From NCBI GenBank assembly GCA_963169655.1, contig CAUJCM010000004.1:229239-293238 (forward strand): 64,000 nucleotides of DNA, given 5' to 3'. Source of the DNA: Patescibacteria group bacterium (GTDB taxonomy: Bacteria > Patescibacteriota > Gracilibacteria > UBA1369). Shown piece by piece: positions 1-7,536 of this stretch; the stretch's first letter is position 1; the number at the start of each line of letters is the position of its first letter. The notes under the pieces are model-generated. The model was given only the letters and a program-made list of their open reading frames with translations, searched no databases and was not told the DNA's origin. Position numbers and translations under genes: made by a program.

Positions 1-143
1 AGGTTGATAAAGATTTAACTGAAAAAGAAATAATAGAATTAGCTAAAAAACAAGAAAATGTAACTAAATTTTTGGATCAAAAGCAAATTATTAAAGAAAT
101 TTATGTAAAAGGAAAATTGATAAGCTTTGTTGTGAAAGATTAA
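1..143 (+). CDS. leuS: Leucyl-tRNA synthetase, C-terminal end (partial)
   Basis: Only the last 46 codons are inside the window; the frame is open from base 3 to a TAA at 141-143. The residues read as the extreme C-terminus of leucyl-tRNA synthetase: a helix (EIIELAKKQENVTKFLD) followed by the strand pair IIKEIYVKGKLISFVVKD, which matches the family's usual ending of the type 'I-K-x-V-x-V-x-G-K-L-V-N-x-V-V'. This tail contacts the tRNA elbow in LeuRS. The body of the gene lies upstream of the window. The pseudopilin genes start 19 bases later on the same strand, so they may be cotranscribed. Assignment rests on a short stretch, hence moderate confidence. Confidence 0.65.
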   Translation, partial: VDKDLTEKEIIELAKKQENVTKFLDQKQIIKEIYVKGKLISFVVKD

Positions 144-162
144 AGTCTTTGCTAATATCTCA

Positions 163-858
163 ATGAAAACAAAATTATTTAAAAAAGTGATTAAGTTTAA
201 ATATTTAAAAAATAAACAAAAAAAAGCTTTTACATTAGTTGAATTAATTATCGTAATGGCTATTTTAGTTGTTGTTTTTGGTATAGCTCTTGGATCTGTG
301 AATCAATCTCAATCTTTGCAGATTTTTAATAATAATTTTGATAAAATTATGTCGATGATTGGTACCATGAGAAGCCAGGCAATTACAGGAAAGGGACAAT
401 TAGATTATGTTGATTTTGATAATGATGGTTGTAATGAAAGTGGAGGAGATAATTGTGGTGGGCCTGACTTTGTAATTCCTGCACATTACGGTGTTTATTT
501 TGATGCAACAAATGGTAAAATAATAACTTTTGCGGATATGAATGTGCCAAAATCTGGGGCTATTGGTAAAGTTGGCAAGTTTGATGAAATTGGAAGTTAT
601 AAGACTGGTAAAGATCTTGTTTTAGAAACGAGAAGTTTACCTGAAAATTATCAATTAACTATTTTTGATAACGATGAAAATGCTCCTTTTACAAAGGGAG
701 GAATATTCTTTACTCCAAATTATGCTGATATTAGTTTTGAAAATTTTACTGCAAGCCCATTTTTAAATATCAAATTAATAGATACAAAGGCTAATCGATG
801 TAGGATGATTACCATTCATAAATTAGCAGGAATACCTGAAGTTAAATTTTGTAATTAA
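163..858 (+). CDS. Type IV pseudopilin-like protein (GspH/FimT type)
   Basis: A 231-residue protein with a basic leader (about 21 residues, Lys-rich) followed by the prepilin motif KKA|FTLVELIIVMAILVVV. Mature residue 1 would be Phe23 and the conserved Glu5 is Glu27; the usual Gly at -1 is Ala, which prepilin peptidases can tolerate. The hydrophobic helix runs to about residue 42, followed by a globular domain of about 185 residues with four cysteines (CNESGGDNC and the C-terminal RCRM and KFCN). It is likely a minor pilin of a type IV pilus or competence system, inserted in the membrane and processed by PilD. The stop overlaps the next start as TAATG, so translation is probably coupled. No Shine-Dalgarno is seen upstream. 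Confidence 0.8.
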   Translation: MKTKLFKKVIKFKYLKNKQKKAFTLVELIIVMAILVVVFGIALGSVNQSQSLQIFNNNFDKIMSMIGTMRSQAITGKGQLDYVDFDNDGCNESGGDNCGGPDFVIPAHYGVYFDATNGKIITFADMNVPKSGAIGKVGKFDEIGSYKTGKDLVLETRSLPENYQLTIFDNDENAPFTKGGIFFTPNYADISFENFTASPFLNIKLIDTKANRCRMITIHKLAGIPEVKFCN

Positions 859-1568
859 TGTTTTTAAAAAATTATAAAAAAAAGTTAAATAAAAAAGGAG
901 AAACTTTAATTGAAGTTTTAATAGCACTTTTTGTTGTAACACTTGGTGCTACTACTGCTACTAGCTTAATTGTTACAGCACTCAGATCTAATCAATTTAA
1001 TAAAGATTCTTTAATAGCCTTAAATTTAGCTCAAGAAGGTTTAGAATTTATGAGGAATTTAAGAGATAGTAATTGGTTAAGGTTTAGTGCTAATACACAA
1101 GGCTGTTGGAATATGAAACCTGGAGTTGAAACATGTAAAGACAGTGATATGCTTGAAGAGAATAATGATCAAAATGGATATACTTTAGGTTGGGATGCGG
1201 ACCAAATTGATGGTTTTTTTTTAGAGAAGTTAGATACAAAACTAAATCTAAAAGATGGAATTGATGAAGATGAAAAAAAATATCGTTTAAATCAATATGT
1301 GATTGATGAAGATACTGGAAATTTTTTTACAGGAAGCAGCTTTATTGGTAGTGATGGCAATCCTCTAACGGCTGATGCAGTAACTAAATTTTATAGAATG
1401 ATTGAGATAGATTATAAGACTATAAGTGCTTCTGCTCCTTGGAATATTTCTCCGGCAGCTAGTGCTCAAGTTGCTGATATGATGGTAGTAACTTCAACTA
1501 TCTATTGGATGGAAGGTGGCGCTCAGCATGAAGTAAAATTATCAAGTGCTTTGACTAGATATAAATAA
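858..1568 (+). CDS. Type IV pseudopilin-like protein (PilV type)
   Basis: A 236-residue protein with a short basic leader and the motif KKG|ETLIEVLIALFVVTLG. The glycine at -1 and the Glu5 equivalent (Glu19) are kept, but mature residue 1 is Glu rather than Phe or Met, which is uncommon. After the helix comes a stretch resembling minor pilin PilV/GspI (ALNLAQEGLEFMRNLRDSNW). It is probably a minor subunit that primes or caps the pilus. It overlaps the genes on both sides by one base (TAATG), making a tight three-gene pseudopilin operon. The exact subtype is an inference from order and motif. Confidence 0.8.
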   Translation: MFLKNYKKKLNKKGETLIEVLIALFVVTLGATTATSLIVTALRSNQFNKDSLIALNLAQEGLEFMRNLRDSNWLRFSANTQGCWNMKPGVETCKDSDMLEENNDQNGYTLGWDADQIDGFFLEKLDTKLNLKDGIDEDEKKYRLNQYVIDEDTGNFFTGSSFIGSDGNPLTADAVTKFYRMIEIDYKTISASAPWNISPAASAQVADMMVVTSTIYWMEGGAQHEVKLSSALTRYK

Positions 1569-2686
1569 TGAAATTAGAAAAAATAAAATTAGGTTTTACA
1601 TTAGTAGAAGTAATTGTTGCCGTGTCATTATTTGCAACTGTTGGACTATTAGTTTTAACGGTGTTTGTGAATATCACAAAGATCCAAGGAAGACTTGCAA
1701 TGGAAAACGCAATCTATGAAGATGCGAGATTTATGATGGAAAGAATTTCTCGTGAAATTAGAAATAATGCTATTAACTTTGAGGAATATTTTAATAAGGA
1801 TTTACAAGAGAACAATACTTATGGGGAGACTTTTGGATGTTATGCTGCTCAATTTTATAATCCAGGGTTAGATATAGATAATTCTTCCACTCCTAAATCA
1901 CCACCTGGTTCATTAGGAGCTTTTTGTAATAATGGAGATCCATATATTGGTCAAGATTGTGTAGTTTATAAACCTTCTGTGGACTTAAATACTGGCCAAT
2001 ACCCTTATTTAGGTGCTCCAAATCCTACATTATCAAATGCTTTCTGCCCTAAATATCCTACTTCTCTTGGTGCCGGAGGTAGTGCTTTAACTTGTAATCC
2101 AGAAAATTTAAATAGCACTGATGAGCTTTATTTAATCAATAAAGATGGAACTATAGCTACAATCTTTGCAAAAAAGAAAGTTACTGACGATCAATATGCT
2201 TTAGGAATGTTGAAATTAGCTGGGGAAGATCAAAATAAAGATGGAGTTTTTGAAACTTGGAAAGGATGCACCGGCAGAGATTTTTGTTGTGCTGATGGAT
2301 TTTCTTGCCCTTTTGGAGTTGGAGGACTTACTAAATTGGAAGATTCTTTAGACTTTTCAAAAGCTGGCAGTGGTATTTATACTGGATTTGTGCCTATCAG
2401 CCCTTTAAGAAGTAATATAGTTTCGCTTGAATTTATAGTCACACCTGGGGAAGACCCTAGAAAAGCTTTTGCAGAATTTGGCTCAATTACACAACCTATG
2501 GTGAGAATTTCTTTGACTGTTCAACCTTCAAAAGATCAACTAGCAAAATTTGGAAACCCAAGTGATGAAAATATACCTACAATTGTTTTACAAAACACAA
2601 TTTCTTCAAGAATACAAACTGAAGTTAAAAGTTATATCGGACCTGATACACAGAAGCTAGCTAAATGTAAATTGTCTAATTCATAG
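1568..2686 (+). CDS. Type IV pseudopilin-like protein (PilW/GspJ type)
   Basis: A 372-residue protein starting with an eight-residue leader and KLG|FTLVEVIVAVSLFATVG; cleavage would fall after Gly9, giving mature Phe1 and Glu5 (Glu14). The segment DARFMMERISREIRNNA after the helix is typical of PilW/GspJ-like minor pilins. The ectodomain is large and contains many cysteines clustered around residues 95-240 (for example GRDFCCADGFSCPFG), suggesting disulfide bonds outside the membrane. It is the last of the three coupled pseudopilin genes. tsaB follows after six bases, so the operon may continue into housekeeping genes. No main pilin, PilB, PilC or PilD gene is in the window. Confidence 0.8.
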   Translation: MKLEKIKLGFTLVEVIVAVSLFATVGLLVLTVFVNITKIQGRLAMENAIYEDARFMMERISREIRNNAINFEEYFNKDLQENNTYGETFGCYAAQFYNPGLDIDNSSTPKSPPGSLGAFCNNGDPYIGQDCVVYKPSVDLNTGQYPYLGAPNPTLSNAFCPKYPTSLGAGGSALTCNPENLNSTDELYLINKDGTIATIFAKKKVTDDQYALGMLKLAGEDQNKDGVFETWKGCTGRDFCCADGFSCPFGVGGLTKLEDSLDFSKAGSGIYTGFVPISPLRSNIVSLEFIVTPGEDPRKAFAEFGSITQPMVRISLTVQPSKDQLAKFGNPSDENIPTIVLQNTISSRIQTEVKSYIGPDTQKLAKCKLSNS

Positions 2687-2692
2687 TAACAA

Positions 2693-3118
2693 ATGATAAC
2701 TTTAATTATACAAACTATATTTGATAGAGCAGATTTAATTTTGCTGAGAGATGATAAAGTAATCAATTCTAAAAGCTGGAAATCTCAAAGAGATGAGATA
2801 AAAACTATTTTACCTGCAATTGAAAATTTATTGAAAGAAGAGGGCTTGGAATTTTTTGATTTAAAGAGAATTGTGATAACAGTTGGTATTGGTAATTTTT
2901 CTGCTACTAGAATTGGGGTGACAATTGGCAATACTTTAGCCAAAACTATCAATTCAGATATTTTTTCATTAAAATTGGAAGAAGAAATTAGTACTGAGGA
3001 ATTAATTAAATTAGTTATTGAAAAATTTAAAAATAATTGGCAGAAAGTGGATTTAGCAATTCCAGAATATCGTAGCGAGCCAATGATTTCTCAATCTAAA
3101 AAGAAAAAATTTACTTAA
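2693..3118 (+). CDS. tsaB: tRNA threonylcarbamoyladenosine biosynthesis protein TsaB (short form)
   Basis: A 141-residue ASKHA-fold protein with the TsaB signature near residues 65-76 (GIGNFSATRIGV, compare GPGSFTGLRIG in TsaB) followed by a helix (GNTLAKTIN). TsaB is the non-catalytic partner of TsaD in making t6A37 on ANN-decoding tRNAs. Full-length TsaB is about 220-230 residues; here only the N-terminal lobe is present, which fits the reduced proteins seen in Candidate Phyla Radiation bacteria. The C-terminus is basic (SQSKKKKFT). The gene sits 5 bases upstream of rsmI, another RNA modification gene. The truncation could also mean a paralog with another role. Confidence 0.7.
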   Translation: MITLIIQTIFDRADLILLRDDKVINSKSWKSQRDEIKTILPAIENLLKEEGLEFFDLKRIVITVGIGNFSATRIGVTIGNTLAKTINSDIFSLKLEEEISTEELIKLVIEKFKNNWQKVDLAIPEYRSEPMISQSKKKKFT

Positions 3119-3123
3119 AAATT

Positions 3124-3789
3124 ATGCTTTATATAGTCGCAACACCGATTGGAAATTTAGAAGATATTAGCCAAAGAGCTTTGAGAATTTTAAAAGAAGT
3201 AGATTTAATTGCCTGTGAAGATACTAGGACTTCAGGAATTATGCTTAAAAAATATCAAATAGAAACTGCAAAAATATCTTTTCATTCATATTCGGATCAA
3301 GGGAAAATTGACCAATTAATTGATTTATTAAAAGAAGGTAAAAATATAGCTTTAATATCAGATGCAGGAACTCCTGGTATTTCAGATCCAGGTTTTCTCC
3401 TAATACAAGCTGTTAGACAAGCTGGTATTGCTGTCTCCCCTATCCCAGGACCTTCTGCTTTTTTAACAGCACTTTCTGCTAGTGGCCTACCAATTAATCA
3501 CTTTTTATATTTAGGCTTTTTACCTGTTAAAAAAGGTAGACAAACATTACTTAAAAAATTACAAGAAGAAGAAAATACAATTGTATTTTACGAATCTCCA
3601 CATAGAATTTTAAAGACTTTAAAAGAATTTAATGAATATTTTCCAGAGAGGAAATTAGTTATTGCTAGAGAGTTAACTAAAATATATGAAGAATTTCAAA
3701 GTGGGTCAGCAAAGGAATTATTAGATTATTTTAGTAAAAAAACTCCTAAAGGGGAGTTTGTAGTTATTATGGCTGGTAAAGACTTTTAA
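3124..3789 (+). CDS. rsmI: 16S rRNA (cytidine1402-2'-O)-methyltransferase RsmI
   Basis: A 221-residue tetrapyrrole-methylase-fold enzyme that 2'-O-methylates C1402 in the 16S rRNA P site using SAM. Hallmarks are visible in order: LYIVATPIGNLEDIS at the N-terminus, ACEDTRTS near residue 35, the ISDAGTPGISDPG loop near residue 80, and PIPGPSAFLTALSASGLP near residue 110, then VFYESPHRI. The length is somewhat shorter than the roughly 280 residues of E. coli RsmI, with the small C-terminal extension missing. It is cotranscribed with tsaB. Its 3' end overlaps the convergent gene at 3786-4052 by four bases. Confidence 0.93.
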   Translation: MLYIVATPIGNLEDISQRALRILKEVDLIACEDTRTSGIMLKKYQIETAKISFHSYSDQGKIDQLIDLLKEGKNIALISDAGTPGISDPGFLLIQAVRQAGIAVSPIPGPSAFLTALSASGLPINHFLYLGFLPVKKGRQTLLKKLQEEENTIVFYESPHRILKTLKEFNEYFPERKLVIARELTKIYEEFQSGSAKELLDYFSKKTPKGEFVVIMAGKDF

Positions 3790-4052
3790 TTTCGTTTTTT
3801 ATTTTTCCTGCTTTGTTTAAATATTTCTTTTCTTTGAATATGAAGTGAAAGAACCTGATTCCTTGTGTCTTGTAATAATTGCATTACTTCCCTGTCTTTA
3901 ATATTCCCACTTTCTGCATATTGATTTAACCTTTTAGAAATTTTTTTAACTTCAACTTTAAGATTATCCAATTTGTTCTTAGGCTTTGGAGAATGTTTTT
4001 TCTGAATTTTTATTTTTATTGAAGAACTCTCTTCAAAAGGTAATGGTCTCAT
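3786..4052 (-). CDS. Small basic hypothetical protein
   Basis: An 88-residue Lys/Arg-rich protein that I do not recognise. The middle (about residues 28-75) is predicted by eye to be an amphipathic helix or coiled coil, flanked by Lys-rich ends (KKHSPKPKNK and QSRKNKKRN). It begins five bases downstream of the amidase-SpoIID gene, so the two are probably one transcript, and its end overlaps rsmI by four bases on the other strand. No signal peptide or membrane segment is seen. A nucleic-acid-binding or ribosome-associated role is possible but only a guess from charge. Confidence 0.5.
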   Translation of the reverse strand: MRPLPFEESSSIKIKIQKKHSPKPKNKLDNLKVEVKKISKRLNQYAESGNIKDREVMQLLQDTRNQVLSLHIQRKEIFKQSRKNKKRN

Positions 4053-4057
4053 ATTTT

Positions 4058-7000
4058 TTAATTTGAGCTTTTGGTTATTTCTACTCCTGAATAATAATGT
4101 TTAATAATTTGATCATAAGTATATCCCTGCTGAGCCATTGTATTAGCACCACAGCCAGAGAGACCTACTCCATGTCCTGCATATTCATTAGAATTACAGA
4201 AAGAGTCATCTACACTTTGTAAGAATGGAGTATCAGTCCAACCCCATTTATCTTTAGCAGAAATTGTTGTTTTACCATTTGATCTGCTGAAATATGGAGT
4301 TTTAATTAATTTGCCCTGGAAAGTTACATACATACCTTCAGTGGCTTTAACTTGAGCTACAGTTAATGGCATATTGATCTCATAACTATAACCTAAATAT
4401 TTTTGTGAATATTGAGGATCGTCATTTAAATCAAATGGTGCGCCTGGGAATTTTTTAGCTACTTCCATATAAAACCTAGCATAAGTTCTAGCGATAATCT
4501 GCATTGCTTTGATTTTTTCTACTGGTTCTCGATCATTTTCTTCTGCTAAACCTCGAAGATAATCTTCCATTGGCAATTCATTGACTAGATGTAATTCACC
4601 ATCATAAACTATTGCTTCCAAGACTCCTCTAAACTGATTATAAGTTATATTACTAGTAGTTTTTCTATCCCAATTATCTATTCTTAAAATTGAGTTAGAG
4701 GCTGGGATAAATCTTGGCTTAGCAGATATATTATAAGTTTTGGTGTTATCAACGGTGATGATGAAAGAACCATTTTCATATTTTACAGTAGCTTTTTGAT
4801 TTGCATTAAGATCTGTAATTTTAACCGCCCCTTGATATAAGCTATAAGGTCCTGATGAAGCGATTGTTGCTGGATTTCCACGATAAGAAAGGTCTATACG
4901 AATTGGTCTTAAATAAGCATTGGTATTTAAAGTAGTTGTTGCAATATTTACTGTATTTGAGCCAATAGGTGTTGGATTAACAGGTGCAGGAACTGAGGCT
5001 GGGGCTGGGGCTGGGGTTGGGGTAGGAGTTGGGTTTGCAGGTGCGGGGTTTTGGACATTTGTATTATTATTTACTCCTGTATTTCCAATTTGAATCAAAA
5101 TATAAGAATCATTATTATTCATCCATTGAATACCTTCTACTACTGGAGTGAAATATTCTTTATAAACTCCATCTTTCTCAGGGACTTTTATTTGGAAAGT
5201 AAATGTACCAATTTCACCTGAAGCGACTCTAGATTCTTGTAAAGTTGCATATCGATTTGATGGAGTGACTAATAAATTATTTTGATGATCTCTTGGCTTG
5301 TCTGCTCCCAAAGTGACTTTATTTTCTCCATTATTTAACCAAGGTTGAATGCCTATATTTCGTAGTTTAACTGTTGCTGTGACAATATCCCCTTTATTTA
5401 GTGTTTCCTTGCTATAAATAATACTCATTAATTTATAATCATATTTTACTTTTGGAGGAGGTGTATTGACTTTAAGACCAAAAGCAATTGAGCCTTCTTG
5501 TAATGATCCATTTATAATTGGTTGCAATTCAATTAAGCCAGAGCCACTTGTAACGGTAGTATTAAGTAAAACTTGAACTGTTGCTGATTCTCCGGGTTGC
5601 AAGTCTTTAGCCAAAATGCCAGTTAAAATATTATCTGAATTTCTTAAAAATGTTTTAGCATTTTGATTATTTTTTACTTTAAAATAAATATCTTTGCTTA
5701 AAACTTGAGTGCTACTATTTTTAATAGTTAAATTACCCATTTTCTTGCTACTTGGATTGATAGAAATGATTGGTGGAATATCACTATTCCATGCAAAGAG
5801 ACTTGATTTTGCTGAAGTTAAAGTATTGGTAGTGGAAACTTTGGACAATTCTCTAATTAATGGAATTAAGTCATAAAGTTTTTCTCCAGGACAAGCAGTA
5901 GACATGAAGTCTTTATGTCCCAAAATATTATAAGTAAACTCACCTCTAAACATAGAGCTTCCTGTCGTATCTATATTATAAAGTTGTGCTTTATTTTTGA
6001 TTAATTTGACTAAGGCATTAAGTACTTCTTCAGGTGGCTCATTATCTTGATAATTTCCTAAAAGCGCAATACCGATTGAGCCAAAATTACCAGTTCCTGA
6101 GTGAGCGCCGACAACCATTTCTCCACCAAATCTACCTTCATAAATATTTCCTTGTTGATCAATAATATAGTTATAACCTATATCTCCCCAACCTCTAGAT
6201 AAGGTATGCCACATATAAATATCTCTAATAGCTTTTTGTGGATCATCTAGATCTTTAGTTGTTGCTGTATGGTGAATGACAATTTTTTTAATTTCTTGTG
6301 GATAAGAAAGTGGCCAAGTTAGTTGATTCCCATTAGAATCTGATTCTACTCTTAAACTTTCCTGTAATTCATTAGCAAATCTTGTATAATAATCGTCTGG
6401 TAATTTAATTAATTCTGGATCCTTTAAATCTCCTTTATACAATCTTAAACTTTCATCAGCTCCCCACTCTGAGCGAGTAATAATATCTAATCCTGAAGCA
6501 GTAACAGCTGTTCCGGGACCAAAATTTGAAGTATTGATCGAATTATTTGTATAGGTTTTAACTGGAACTTTAATTGTTTTTTTGACTGAATCTGGGAAGA
6601 CAGTGATTGACTCTGCTTGTGATACTTGAGTTGTAGATTTAACTAAAGAATTATTAGGATTTGATATCTTTTTAAAATCAATTTTTGGTTCGTTAATAGT
6701 ATTTGCTTGATCTTTGGAAGCAATTAAAAGGGAAGTTTTTTCAGATGGTGAACCACCATTAATAAAAGTAAATTTTAAATTATCAAAAATTGGAGTTTTA
6801 CTATTTTCTTGAGATTTAAGTGTGACTCGGTATTGGTATCCGTCAGCGATATTTGTAGTTAAGAAAGAAGAAACTTTTGAATTGTCTAATATATTAAATT
6901 CATCGATTGAAGGTTCTAGTTGATACCATGATGAAAATTTACCTTTATTTTTAAGTCTAATTTCTAAAAGGATGGAAGTTTCTGGAGGTGTATATTGCTC

Positions 7001-7258
7001 CCATGTTGCTCCTATGCTAGAAAAAGAGATTGGAGCATCTTTTTCAGGTGATAGGTATGTGACTTGAGGCTCATAGAAAAAAAACTCGTTAGCTGGGATT
7101 TCCTGATAAAATGGTTCGACTGGCTTGGATGGAATTTTTTCATTCTGTTGAGCAAAAACTTGTGGAACAATAATTAAAAAAGCTGTAAAAAATGTAATTA
7201 TAAATGATGGAAATTTTACTGTTCGTTGATATTTGTTTTGTAAGATTGGATTTTTCAT
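4058..7258 (-). CDS. Secreted N-acetylmuramoyl-L-alanine amidase fused to a SpoIID/LytB domain
   Basis: A 1066-residue secreted cell-wall enzyme. A signal peptide spans about residues 16-37 (ending VFAQQ). An amidase_2/PGRP domain covers roughly 256-470: RSEWGADES, IHHTATT (first zinc His, near 327), GYNYIIDQQGNIYEGR, GHKDFMSTACPG (second His near 448, Cys near 455). Ig/CARDB-like segments follow (about 490-720), then a Pro/Thr/Ala linker near 736-760. The C-terminus (about 866-1060) is a SpoIID/LytB domain: LPMEDYLRGLAEEND with the candidate catalytic Glu, AMQIIARTYA, and GHGVGLSGCGANTMAQQG. SpoIID enzymes cut glycan strands already stripped of peptides by an amidase, so both steps sit in one chain. 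An extended -10 promoter lies 51 bases upstream of the start. Confidence 0.88.
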   Translation of the reverse strand: MKNPILQNKYQRTVKFPSFIITFFTAFLIIVPQVFAQQNEKIPSKPVEPFYQEIPANEFFFYEPQVTYLSPEKDAPISFSSIGATWEQYTPPETSILLEIRLKNKGKFSSWYQLEPSIDEFNILDNSKVSSFLTTNIADGYQYRVTLKSQENSKTPIFDNLKFTFINGGSPSEKTSLLIASKDQANTINEPKIDFKKISNPNNSLVKSTTQVSQAESITVFPDSVKKTIKVPVKTYTNNSINTSNFGPGTAVTASGLDIITRSEWGADESLRLYKGDLKDPELIKLPDDYYTRFANELQESLRVESDSNGNQLTWPLSYPQEIKKIVIHHTATTKDLDDPQKAIRDIYMWHTLSRGWGDIGYNYIIDQQGNIYEGRFGGEMVVGAHSGTGNFGSIGIALLGNYQDNEPPEEVLNALVKLIKNKAQLYNIDTTGSSMFRGEFTYNILGHKDFMSTACPGEKLYDLIPLIRELSKVSTTNTLTSAKSSLFAWNSDIPPIISINPSSKKMGNLTIKNSSTQVLSKDIYFKVKNNQNAKTFLRNSDNILTGILAKDLQPGESATVQVLLNTTVTSGSGLIELQPIINGSLQEGSIAFGLKVNTPPPKVKYDYKLMSIIYSKETLNKGDIVTATVKLRNIGIQPWLNNGENKVTLGADKPRDHQNNLLVTPSNRYATLQESRVASGEIGTFTFQIKVPEKDGVYKEYFTPVVEGIQWMNNNDSYILIQIGNTGVNNNTNVQNPAPANPTPTPTPAPAPASVPAPVNPTPIGSNTVNIATTTLNTNAYLRPIRIDLSYRGNPATIASSGPYSLYQGAVKITDLNANQKATVKYENGSFIITVDNTKTYNISAKPRFIPASNSILRIDNWDRKTTSNITYNQFRGVLEAIVYDGELHLVNELPMEDYLRGLAEENDREPVEKIKAMQIIARTYARFYMEVAKKFPGAPFDLNDDPQYSQKYLGYSYEINMPLTVAQVKATEGMYVTFQGKLIKTPYFSRSNGKTTISAKDKWGWTDTPFLQSVDDSFCNSNEYAGHGVGLSGCGANTMAQQGYTYDQIIKHYYSGVEITKSSN

Positions 7259-7308
7259 TATTAAACTATGCTTTAAAAAAAAGTTTCTTTAATTTATTTA
7301 TTCTGTAA

Positions 7309-7317
7309 ATTATATCA
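7309..7317 (-). promoter_or_regulatory. Extended -10 promoter of the amidase-SpoIID gene
   Basis: On the minus strand the sequence reads TGATATAAT, a perfect TATAAT with the TGn extension, about 50 bases upstream of the start codon at 7258. No good -35 box is seen at 16-18 bases, which is acceptable for an extended -10 promoter. Confidence 0.55.
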
Positions 7318-7446
7318 TAAAATTTAACACAAAATAATGGGCTATGGGCTTAATGAGCTTGACAGTTAAAAATAGTTGTTTTTGTGGGTATTGTAAAATG
7401 AAATAATATTTTTAAATAAAATTTTTGCATAATGATAATCCACTAT

Positions 7447-7480
7447 AGCCCTGCGGGATGCCACCCCTCAAGAGGGGAAT
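7447..7480. repeat. Dispersed palindromic repeat, family 1 (partial copy)
   Basis: This copy reads AGCCCTGCGGGATGCC followed by the conserved ACCCCTCAAGAGGGGAAT end. It lacks the CCACCCCGTC start found in the other copies. It lies just downstream of the terminator of the 7537-10956 surface protein gene. The CCCCTC-aa-GAGGGG arm is self-complementary. Confidence 0.75.
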
Positions 7481-7481
7481 T

Positions 7482-7517
7482 AAAAAAAATCCCGCTACTT
7501 ATTTTAGTAACGGGATT
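7482..7517 (-). terminator. Rho-independent terminator of surface protein A gene
   Basis: On the minus strand a 12-bp stem (AATCCCGTTACT / AGTAGCGGGATT, 7506-7517 with 7488-7499, one mismatch) with a six-base loop is followed by a run of eight U. It lies 20 bases past the stop of the 7537-10956 gene. A near-identical terminator follows the paralog at 11182-11215. Confidence 0.85.
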
Positions 7518-7536
7518 CTTCTCAAATATTTGTTTT

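Noticed and set aside
3786..4052. The 88-residue basic protein as a spurious frame
   Set aside because: Considered, but it follows the amidase gene by five bases in the same direction and has a protein-like helix pattern, so I kept it with moderate confidence.
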